This document shows positions 16,597-24,700 of a stretch of DNA of 40,347 nt, piece after piece. The DNA is from Myxococcota bacterium (GTDB taxonomy: Bacteria > Myxococcota > XYA12-FULL-58-9). The notes beneath the pieces are model-generated. The model had not been told where the DNA came from, did not search any database, and saw nothing but the letters and a program-made list of their open reading frames with translations. Location: contig JAKLEG010000005.1 in NCBI GenBank assembly GCA_022703175.1, forward strand, positions 1 through 40,347. The letters are read 5' to 3'. Position 1 is the first letter of the stretch. The number at the start of each line of letters is the position of its first letter. The position numbers and the translations under genes were made by a program.

Positions 16597-17511
16597 ATGT
16601 GCCCAAAGGCTCTTGAGCCCGCTGTGATTCAATCGCATCTTCCCAAGTTAGAGTCGGTCGGTCCATGTTTCGCCGGAGGCGGTTTCAAGTCGGTCTACAT
16701 GGCGACGATCGGCGCAAAGAAGGAGGCTCTGAAGGTCATCCGAATCGAGAGAATTGCCGATCCTGATGCGGACCTGGTTGACGCGTTCGTCGAAGAGCAG
16801 ATCTCTCGGGTCCGTCGAGAAGTTGAGGCACTGCAGAAATGCCGGGTGGCGGAGATGGTCAAGCTGGGCTCGATAGCCCTCGTGGAGTTTGAGGAAGCCG
16901 GAGAGAAATATGTTGCCTACACCGAAGAGTACCTCGCCGGGCACGATCTTTGGCACGCCATCATCAACCATGATGCGCTGCCACCACTTTCGGAGTTAGT
17001 TCGACTGTTCCGGTCACTTCTCGTTTGTGTGCAAGAACTTTGGGGCCTGGGATACGTGCACCGAGACATCAAACCGGCAAACGTGATGAGGACTGAAGAC
17101 GCGGCCCGTCCATTCGTTCTCATGGACCTTGGAATTGCATATGCCGTGCATGAGGCTGGCCTTACAGTGAAACCAGAGCTGCGAATGCCGCTTGCCACCC
17201 ACCGATATCTGGCTCCTGAGATGATGCAACCAGGGTTCCGTGGGCAACTTGACTTCCGGACGGACCTATACACGACAGGCCTAACGGTTTTTGAGTATGC
17301 CGCCGGCCAACACCCGCTTGCGAGGAGCGCCGATGACCTGATGCGCACGATAACGCGTGCACTCCATCAGGCCCCGATTCCGCTCAAGCGTCTTCGAGCC
17401 GACCTGCCTGTCGAGTTCTGTGATCTCGTTGACGGAATGCTCAAGAAGAAGCCAGCGTTGAGACCGGCCAATATGAAACGGCTATTGGAAAAGCTGGAGG
17501 CTTTGACATGA
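16597..17511 (+). CDS. Serine/threonine protein kinase, Hanks type (304 aa)
   Basis: A soluble eukaryotic-like protein kinase that is nearly all catalytic domain. Visible motifs are a glycine loop AGGGFKSVY (near residue 26), the ATP lysine in ALKVI (K46) and the catalytic loop YVHRDIKPANVM (about 152-163). The metal-binding motif reads MDLGIAY, so DFG is DLG, as in many bacterial kinases. The activation-segment end is THRYLAPEMM, then FRTDLYTTGLTVFEY. No transmembrane or PASTA region is present, unlike PknB-type sensors, so it should act in the cytosol. AAGGAG six bases before the ATG supports the start. Its stop overlaps the next gene as ATGA, and it is the centre of a three-gene cassette. 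Phosphorylation of a cassette partner or of host translation factors is inference. Confidence 0.88.
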   Translation: MCPKALEPAVIQSHLPKLESVGPCFAGGGFKSVYMATIGAKKEALKVIRIERIADPDADLVDAFVEEQISRVRREVEALQKCRVAEMVKLGSIALVEFEEAGEKYVAYTEEYLAGHDLWHAIINHDALPPLSELVRLFRSLLVCVQELWGLGYVHRDIKPANVMRTEDAARPFVLMDLGIAYAVHEAGLTVKPELRMPLATHRYLAPEMMQPGFRGQLDFRTDLYTTGLTVFEYAAGQHPLARSADDLMRTITRALHQAPIPLKRLRADLPVEFCDLVDGMLKKKPALRPANMKRLLEKLEALT

Positions 17512-18734
17512 AACTCCTAGCGCAACACGGCGCAAGCAACGGAGACAAGACCGCTCGTGGCCTGGAGAAGGGCTATGTAGATGGCGTCATCTACAGTCCC
17601 AGAGATGTCACGGCCCCCAAGTTGCAGGAGCACCTTGCAGAAGCGGTCAAAATCAAGGCGAACTCCACGAGGCTTTTCGACCCGCAGTATTACGCCTGCT
17701 ACAACGTCAGTCCCCAAGATGCCAGGCTGGGTAGGCTCGCGACATGCGAGGAATATGGAAAGTATTTCAAACGCCGCCGCCGCAACGAGCTCGAAGGCGA
17801 CACAGCTACGCTCAAGAGGGATATTGAGAACTGCATCGAGTTTCAGAGCAACCTTGACTTAACCGCATTGATTGCACCCAATATTCTCATCACAAGATCC
17901 TTTGACTCAATAGAAGCCGTGATTGCCAAGAACTTCATACGCTTTACGGGAAGTGTGGCGGAGGAGGTTCACGCTAGTAGGCCTGTCTACGCGACGCTTG
18001 CCGTTTCCAGGGAGGCATTGCTCGACAAAACTGAGTTGCTGGACTTCCTAACAGACATAACGCTTCTAGATCACCCTCCGGGCGGATTCTACGTGCTTGT
18101 CGCTTCAAGAAGTGAAGATGCGAGATCGGACATTTTCAATGCAGACGTAATCGCAGGCTGGATGCTCTTGAACCACACTTTGGCCATCAATGGCTATGAA
18201 GTCATCAATGGCTACTCGGATATCATTACTCCTTTTCTGGGCATGGCAGGCGCCACGGCAGGCGCCACTGGCTGGTGGTCGAATCTGCGGACTTTCTCGT
18301 TGAATCGGTTCCTGCCAGCGGGTGGCGGCCGCCTGCCTATCCAACGCTACCTCAGCGGCAGACTCCTGAACCGCGTCACCTTTTTCGAGCTTAATCAACT
18401 GCGCTCGAGGTATTCGGACATTCTTAACGGATTGGAGACAGATGCCTTGTACCCGGAGGATCGGGGCTCTGAGCCTGACCGCGCCGACGAAGTACTGCAA
18501 ACATGGCAGACGCTAAAAACGCTAAACGATGATTTGGTAAGACGGAGCGTTGGCGAAAGTATGGCCGCGTGCCGCGAGGCGATTGCTGGAGCGTCGGCCG
18601 CCTATGATGAGATTCAAGCAACTATTCGCTTGGATCAGAAATCCAACGCAGATCATCTGCCGGCAATACTAGAAGGCATCCGAGTCTTCTCACAGCTTGC
18701 GGAGATGGAGGGAACAACGCTCGAGCAACCGTAG
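17508..18734 (+). CDS. Protein of unknown function coupled to the kinase (408 aa)
   Basis: I do not recognise a named family. The N-terminal part alternates strands and helices (KLLAQHGASNGD, GYVDGVIYSPRDV, LIAPNILITRSFDSIEAVI, GFYVLVASRS), which suggests a TIM-barrel-like or other alpha/beta enzyme fold. The segment GATGWWSNLRTFSLNRF followed by RLPIQRYLSGRLLNR is distinctive and could be used to search for relatives. The last 100 residues are helical. There is no signal peptide. Its ATG overlaps the kinase stop as ATGA, so the two proteins are made together, and it is a likely substrate, effector or partner of the kinase. Its end overlaps the oppositely directed gene at 18690-19214 by 45 bases. 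The gene is certainly real. Its function is open. Confidence 0.7.
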   Translation: MKLLAQHGASNGDKTARGLEKGYVDGVIYSPRDVTAPKLQEHLAEAVKIKANSTRLFDPQYYACYNVSPQDARLGRLATCEEYGKYFKRRRRNELEGDTATLKRDIENCIEFQSNLDLTALIAPNILITRSFDSIEAVIAKNFIRFTGSVAEEVHASRPVYATLAVSREALLDKTELLDFLTDITLLDHPPGGFYVLVASRSEDARSDIFNADVIAGWMLLNHTLAINGYEVINGYSDIITPFLGMAGATAGATGWWSNLRTFSLNRFLPAGGGRLPIQRYLSGRLLNRVTFFELNQLRSRYSDILNGLETDALYPEDRGSEPDRADEVLQTWQTLKTLNDDLVRRSVGESMAACREAIAGASAAYDEIQATIRLDQKSNADHLPAILEGIRVFSQLAEMEGTTLEQP

Positions 18735-19214
18735 AGCCTGCATCTTCTTTTTGGGGCTCAGTGGCGATGTGGGCTTTGCCTCTATTCTCGTCACTATCTC
18801 GCCAACGCGGGGATCGAAGGTCCAAAGGGCAACGCCCGCATCCTCGAAGTTGCGGCGGTTCTCGACGGCAGGCCGCGAGGCACTGGCGGGAAGCACCACC
18901 ACGGCGAGGTCGGCATAGTATCGGTAGCGATAGGCCTGGGAGAGAGCTCTTCGCCAATCAGACAGTTTAGCTTCAAATGCCACCAGATGTGCCGATCTAC
19001 TGCTCGTCTGATCGGCTAACGTGATGCAGTCAGCAACACCGCATTCCGGGACATGGAACTGGCGACCGAAGAGCCGAGTATCAGTGGAAGTTTGCGCAAG
19101 TCTCCGCAGGAATGCCCCCAAAAAGTTGGCTTCACCTCGCCGTCGTCCTGATCGGGCAGGGAGGTTTCGCCGCGTGTTGTAGACGCCGAAGTCGATTTCA
19201 ACAAGGTCGCCCAA
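18690..19214 (-). CDS. PD-(D/E)XK nuclease-superfamily-like protein (174 aa)
   Basis: A small alpha/beta protein on the minus strand. The central segment CGVADCITLAD, 15-20 residues, then LVAFEAKLSDWRRAL and YRYYADLAVVVLP follows the PD-(D/E)XK core: a strand ending in Asp, a strand with E-x-K, a helix with conserved Trp/Arg, then a hydrophobic strand. Later come RRNFEDAGVALWTFDPR and a basic C-terminus. The start appears to be a TTG at 19214, because an in-frame stop lies just upstream. It follows the DUF433 gene by 77 bases in the same direction, so the two probably form one transcript, toxin-antitoxin-like. It ends inside the convergent gene at 17508-18734. Nuclease activity is inferred from the motif only. 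Confidence 0.65.
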   Translation of the reverse strand: MGDLVEIDFGVYNTRRNLPARSGRRRGEANFLGAFLRRLAQTSTDTRLFGRQFHVPECGVADCITLADQTSSRSAHLVAFEAKLSDWRRALSQAYRYRYYADLAVVVLPASASRPAVENRRNFEDAGVALWTFDPRVGEIVTRIEAKPTSPLSPKKKMQALRLLERCSLHLRKL

Positions 19215-19291
19215 GGGAACTCACCAACTTTCTGGGCCTTTGGTATGCATTGTTGTGCCTCATAGCTACGGACCTACATCGTGGCGCTAGC

Positions 19292-19999
19292 TTACCCAAC
19301 GGCGCTGTTGCGCCTGAACTCGCAGCGGAGTGCCTCTTCGATTTCGGTGGCTGTGCGATCGTAGTCCTCGGCTAGCTCGGCGATGCTCTCGCCCGCTTTG
19401 TAGCGCTCGACAATCACTGCCGTGGGAATGCCAGTGCCAACCAACACGGGTCGCCCGAATGACACGCGGGGATCAATCTCGATGGCCTTGGGCTCTGTCA
19501 GATCACCGCGCCACCGGGTAAATGGGAACAGTTTGATCGGCACACCGGCCGCGTCACGACTGATGCGCGCAAGGTGCGCGTCGAGCATGCGCCTCATGGC
19601 CAATTGACCAGTGCCAGTGACATGCAACAGCTGGCCGAATTTTTCGACGAACAGGCTCACGCCATCGGTGGCAAAGTCATGCTCTGCCAGAGGGTGGGCC
19701 GACGCGAACTGGCGGCGGAGGTATTGCACCGCCTTGCGGATAGTCTGAAGCGGAACCCTATGCTCACGGCGTAGCGCACTCAGCACGTGTGCTTCGACCA
19801 GATTTACGAATGAAAGCAAGGGAGTGCCAGGCTCGGGCAGCACCAAGACGGCCTTGAACGGCTCCTTTTCGCCTTGGCGTTGGCCCAAAGCCCATGCGCG
19901 CAAGGTTGCTGGGGGCAAACCCAGGTAGTGCGCGCCCTCGGTGATGGAGTAAGCGGGCCGATGGCGCAAGTCGAGCGCCCGAGTTTTGTGGTTGCTCAT
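19292..19999 (-). CDS. DUF433-family antitoxin-type regulator with MerR-like N-terminus (235 aa)
   Basis: The N-terminal region has a MerR-type HTH (YSITEGAHYLGLPPATLRAW), a middle helical part (LSFVNLVEAHVLSALRREH), and a C-terminal DUF433 domain. That domain has the usual FGRPVLVGTGIPTAVIVERY, KAGESIAELAEDYDRT and IEEALRCE, a second HTH of antitoxin type. The ATG at 19999 is preferred because the frame upstream gives non-conserved sequence, though no strong ribosome binding site precedes it. DUF433 proteins commonly pair with a downstream toxin-like gene (often DUF5615). Here the downstream partner is a PD-(D/E)XK-like protein instead. It is divergent from the gene at 20160, and the region between has paired repeats that could be its operator. 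DNA binding is well supported. Antitoxin action is inferred. Confidence 0.78.
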   Translation of the reverse strand: MSNHKTRALDLRHRPAYSITEGAHYLGLPPATLRAWALGQRQGEKEPFKAVLVLPEPGTPLLSFVNLVEAHVLSALRREHRVPLQTIRKAVQYLRRQFASAHPLAEHDFATDGVSLFVEKFGQLLHVTGTGQLAMRRMLDAHLARISRDAAGVPIKLFPFTRWRGDLTEPKAIEIDPRVSFGRPVLVGTGIPTAVIVERYKAGESIAELAEDYDRTATEIEEALRCEFRRNSAVG

Positions 20000-20042
20000 G
20001 GTCACAACTTGCCAAGGTAACACAGGCACACGATCGACGGAA

Positions 20043-20077
20043 CTGGTTGGAGGCGCAACGGCGCAACTCTGGTTGGA
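20043..20077. repeat. Nested direct repeats in a divergent promoter region, operator candidate
   Basis: CTGGTTGGA occurs at 20043-20051 and 20069-20077. Between them GGCGCAAC is repeated in tandem (20052-20059 and 20060-20067). The block lies between the divergent starts at 19999 and 20160. It is suited to cooperative binding by a multi-HTH protein such as the DUF433 regulator encoded alongside. A regulatory role is inferred. Confidence 0.45.
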
Positions 20078-20159
20078 CCCCCTTGAGACGATTCTGCGAT
20101 AAGCAACCGCCTGTCGTGACAGCTGAAGGGCCCCGAACTGGCAACCCGATGGAGTCCCC

Positions 20160-21665
20160 ATGACCGCGAACCGCTACTGCGACGCCCTCAAGATCGAAGT
20201 CCCGAGTCTCGAAGCCGTCGTTCATCACCGCGAGGCAACGTCTTACTCGCTCCTCCTGGTTGCTCTGTTAGAGCGAGGCGAGGCTATGACGCTCGCCGAG
20301 GTAGCCGAGCGCCTTAGTACTACCGGTGCGGGACCTGCGGCCACCGTGCTGCAGGCGTTGAAGAAGTGCCGCCCTGCTCGCCCACCAGTCTACCGCGACG
20401 GTGAGCGCTATGCGCTGGATCCACACGACGATGAGCTGGATCCCTGGGCCTTTCGTCTCGGCCTCAGGCCCCCCAAGGTTGCGCGGCTGCCGGTCGTGCG
20501 CAGTGACCAAACGCCGCTGCCCGGCGTCGACCACGCTCTCACCGTGTCCGAGCTTCAGGAGGCGTGGAAGGGCAAGGATCTAGTCTCGTGGTCGGCACAA
20601 CGCGTGGCAGTGGCCGTGCTCGACGCGCACGGTGCGCCAATGCTGCCGCAAGATGTTGTGGCGTTTGTTGCGGCCCTGACCGAGTGGCATCGCTTGAGAG
20701 CGGACGCGCATGTCTATTGGCGAGCCAACGCCGTGCACGTTCGCGACGACGGCAGATGGGAGAACAACCAGGAGCACGAAGCCCTGCCTGCGGCCCGGAA
20801 AGCTGTGCGCGACAGGATTGCCATGGAACGCAAGTGGGCCGGGCTGCGTCACGATCCCATTGTTGCCGAAGCCACTCGGCGAGCCGTAGAAGCCAGACGT
20901 GAGGCACATGCCGCGGAGCTGGCAACGCTACGCCGAGCAATTCTGGTGGCGTTTCCGGCGCGGAATCCACGTGCTGCGGCGCTCTTCGATACCGGCAACC
21001 GAACGGTTGTGACCTACGTCGACGACGAACTCACAGACGCTCGTGCTCGTTTGCGAGAGTACGATGTTGTGTGTGCGGTGAATGTCCGCGAGGTGCTTCG
21101 CCAACTCGGACTCGACCCAGAAGCGTGGCGGCTCGTGGAGCTCGGGCCGCCCCAAAAGAGCGTGGCACTCAACCGGCGCGGCCGATCGCTCAAGATCACA
21201 ATAGAAATGTTGATCACAGGCTCCTGCGGCATCAACAAGCCGCTCAGCGACCCGACGAAGATGGCCGGCTACCTGGCAAAAGGCCACCTACAACGCCTAC
21301 GTGCCCACCTCGAAGCTGACGCCACTTCGCTCTATTCGCTCTTCAGCTACGGCCGCCTCCACGGCAACGTGCGGCTCCGATGGGGTGGTCTCGACGAGAC
21401 GTTTGTAGCGCCATGGCTGCATCGCGACGAGGAGTTCTTGTACCCGCTCTTGTCGCGGGCGAACACCACAACGACACCGCTGGAGGTCGTCGTCGGATGC
21501 GCCCCTGATTGGAGCGCCCCCTGGGCCCGGATGCAACGCTGCACGGTGCTGAACGATGATTCGTTATACGAGTATGTAGTCGTCGACGAGCGGGGCTACG
21601 AGATTGAGCCTCGCGACATCCAACTGGCTCGTCTGGCAAAGCCCTTGTCGCACGATGAGCGTTAG
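20160..21665 (+). CDS. Unknown defence-island protein with winged-helix-like N-terminus (501 aa)
   Basis: I do not recognise the family. Residues about 20-100 look like a winged helix (SYSLLLVALLERGEAMTLAEV, AATVLQALKKC, a wing VYRDGERYAL). Residues about 125-180 could be a second one (DLVSWSAQRVAVAVLD, MLPQDVVAFVAAL). A charged helix (MERKWAGLRHD, then RRAVEARREAHAAEL) leads to an alpha/beta C-terminal half with FDTGNRTVVTYVDDE and a strand-rich end. GGAG sits five bases before the ATG at 20160. The giant helicase gene starts 122 bases downstream in the same direction, so this is its probable operon partner, perhaps a DNA-sensing or adaptor subunit. No phospholipase D motif is present, so it is not DrmC. 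Function is inferred from context only. Confidence 0.65.
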   Translation: MTANRYCDALKIEVPSLEAVVHHREATSYSLLLVALLERGEAMTLAEVAERLSTTGAGPAATVLQALKKCRPARPPVYRDGERYALDPHDDELDPWAFRLGLRPPKVARLPVVRSDQTPLPGVDHALTVSELQEAWKGKDLVSWSAQRVAVAVLDAHGAPMLPQDVVAFVAALTEWHRLRADAHVYWRANAVHVRDDGRWENNQEHEALPAARKAVRDRIAMERKWAGLRHDPIVAEATRRAVEARREAHAAELATLRRAILVAFPARNPRAAALFDTGNRTVVTYVDDELTDARARLREYDVVCAVNVREVLRQLGLDPEAWRLVELGPPQKSVALNRRGRSLKITIEMLITGSCGINKPLSDPTKMAGYLAKGHLQRLRAHLEADATSLYSLFSYGRLHGNVRLRWGGLDETFVAPWLHRDEEFLYPLLSRANTTTTPLEVVVGCAPDWSAPWARMQRCTVLNDDSLYEYVVVDERGYEIEPRDIQLARLAKPLSHDER

Positions 21666-21787
21666 CCGATAGCACTTCCCACTTCCGGCGTCTTTGCGGG
21701 TGCCTCCGAACCGAACCGGCCGTCGTGCTTGGGTGCCGCCCCCACCCGAGGCAATATGGCGGACATTCGTTCGCCCGGGGGCCATTG

Positions 21788-24700
21788 ATGAGTTTGAATC
21801 CAGTTCAATTCGGCACCGAAGTCATCGACCAGTTCGGCCGCTACTTGATGACCACGTTCCCCATCGCCGACAAGTCGATGGCGGCGCAGGTCAAAGAGCA
21901 CCTCACCCACGACGTAGGTGGCGAGCGGCTCATCGCCAAGGGGCCGTACGTCTACCTGAACCGACCGTTCGCCCAGGGTGCAACCCTCGCGGAGCTATGC
22001 GCCGACAAGGCGTTGGCACTGCACCCCGCGCTCAAGAGCGTGTTCCCGTTTGAAAGCGTGCATCGCCACCAGGAGCTGGCGCTACGCTCGGTGAAGGCGG
22101 GCAAGCATACGGTGGTGGCCACGGGCACGGGCTCGGGAAAGACTGAAGCGTTCTTGCTGCCCATCATCGATTGCGCACTTGTTGTCCGTGATGCGGCCGA
22201 GCCTGACGGCGTGATGGCAGTCATCGTTTACCCGATGAACGCCTTGGCCGACGATCAGCTGCGTCGCTTGCGACCATTGCTGGCCGGCACCGGCGTCACG
22301 TTCGGTCGATACACCGGCGCAACTCCCGAAGACGGCGACCCTGAACAGGGCCACTTGAAGCAGGCACGACCCTATACAAAAGGCGAGCTTGCCCTTTTGG
22401 CCGAAGGCAAAGACGACAAGGTCGCGCTGCCGTGGGAAGAGTGCGCCACCCGCGAGGAGATCCGCACGCGCAAGCCTCGGCTGCTACTCACCAACTACAG
22501 CCAACTTGAATACCTGCTGTTGCGCGACAAGGACCTGGAGCTGTTTCGCAATGCGCCGCTCAAGTTCCTCGTTTTCGACGAAGTGCACTCGTACACCGGT
22601 GTGCTGGGCTCAGAGGTTGCGTGCCTCATACGACGCCTGCGCCACGTTACCGGTAAGGGCGCCACGGATGTGGTGTGCATCGGGACGTCGGCGACCGTGC
22701 AAGAAAACGAAGGTACACTCGATGCCAACGCCGCAACCCGCGAGTTTGCCTCCCGGCTCTTCGGCGTCGACATGGGCGACGTAAATCTCGTCACAGAGCA
22801 TTACCGCAAGCCCACGGCCGAGATGACCAATAGCTACACTCCGCCACATCCGAAGGACGTCCGCAAACTGCTGGATGACGTCCTCGCTGCAGCGCGAGTG
22901 CTGCATCTTCAAGAAGAGGTAGACGACCTTACGCCAGAGCTTCTGACGCTCGCGGAGCGGCTGTGCGGGAAACGCGTCGGTGCCGGCGCCACTGCGATGG
23001 CAAGCGCCTACGACCTATTTTCGGGCAACAAGCTCGTCAGCTTGCTCTCTGAGCACTTTGAGCGACCTGACCTGCTGGCCAAGGCCCTTCCCTCGTTGAA
23101 ATCGTTGGGCCGCAACGATGCGACCGACCAGGCACTCACCGCAGAGTTGCTTTGCTATCTGACGTTGGGCGCGCTGGTTCAAAACCAAGGCGAGCCGCTG
23201 CTGCGGCCCAAGCTGCACTACTTCGTGCAAGGCTATCAGGGCCTTGGATGTTCACTTACAACAGACGCCAATCCCAAGGTGCACTTCGACGCCGAGGCGG
23301 CCCATGACAACGAGGGCGCACTGGTATTTCCGCTCGTGCTGTGTCGCTCCTGCGGCCAACACTATTTCAGTGTCCTGGCCCAAGAGCCGGTGAACGAAAA
23401 CGGCGTGGGGGTGACACACACGCGCATCCCCGACCGAGACAGCGATGCGGGCGAAGGCGAAAATTGGATGTACCTCACCAACGAGCTTTTAGGTCAAAGC
23501 GAGGACGACGTTGGCGTCCCACCAACGATGGCCCACATCTGCCGATTCTGTGGCACGCTGCACGATGCCCCCACTGCACTGTGTCAAAACGGCAAGTGCG
23601 CCAAACCCAGCTCGCTAGTACCAGTGGCCATCGTTGCCGGAGACCTGAAGACCTGCCTCGCATGCGGCACAGCAGCCAAAGGCTACGATGAGGTCGTAAC
23701 CCCCGTGCGCTCTAGCGAAGTAGCTGACGTCACCATCTTGTCCCAGTCGATGCTGGCGGCCATGCCCGAGGAGAGCCTGCAAAAGCTCTTGGTGTTCACC
23801 GACAATCGCCAAGATGCGGCGTTTCAAGCAGGCTGGATGGAGGAACGCTCACGTCGATTCCGCTTGAGACACGTGCTCTATTCGACCCTGGAAGCCAACC
23901 GCGACCGCACGCTGGGGCTCGACCGCCTGGTCGACCTCGTCGTCGACCAAGCCAAAGAGCGCGGTATTCTCAAGCCAGGCGTCTGGGACGACGACAAGAA
24001 CCAGATCCGAGTGCGCTGGTTTTTGCTCGAAGAGTTCGCGTCGACCGGCCAACGCAAGAGCAGCTTGGAATCGCTAGCGCTGGCAGAGGTACTCACCAAG
24101 GGCATGGACGTAAACGATGCGCCGCAGCTCTTTAAGACCTGGGCGTCTCGGTTCGGCGTAGATCCGCAGGGGCTTGCCAACATTGTTAGGCTCATCGTCG
24201 ACTACTACCGACGCCGCGGCGTGCTTTCCGACTCTCTCATGACCCGCAAGTGGAGCGACCGCGACCTGGAGGTACGCGAAGGGCTCGTGAGCACCTTCGA
24301 CGAGTACCGACCGCAAGCGTTGGTGGTTAGCAAAGTCGAGCAGTCGTCGTACACCAAGGGATTTACGGCGAAGAATGGCCGCTCGGGGGCGCAGGAGATC
24401 TTCCGCAAAGGCATGCCGAGTGACCGCAGCGTGGCCACCAAAGACCGCGACCTCTTTTTGAACGAGGTGTGGGACTGGCTGACGGGCAGTCATGTGCTCT
24501 TGCAAACGCAACTAACCTACAAGCATGCCGGCAAACAGACCGCACTGGACGTGCCTGGGCCACTGTACCAAATCGACAAGGAACGACTGGGCTTCCGTCT
24601 CACGGACCGGCGCTATCTGTGCCCTACCTGCGGTCGCACGCAGAGTATTGCGCCACCGTCACAAGCGTGTCCCGAATACGGATGCAAAGGCACACTTCAG

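Noticed and set aside
20160-21665. The 501-residue protein as DrmC
   Set aside because: No HxK phospholipase D motifs are present. Its N-terminus looks like winged helices instead.
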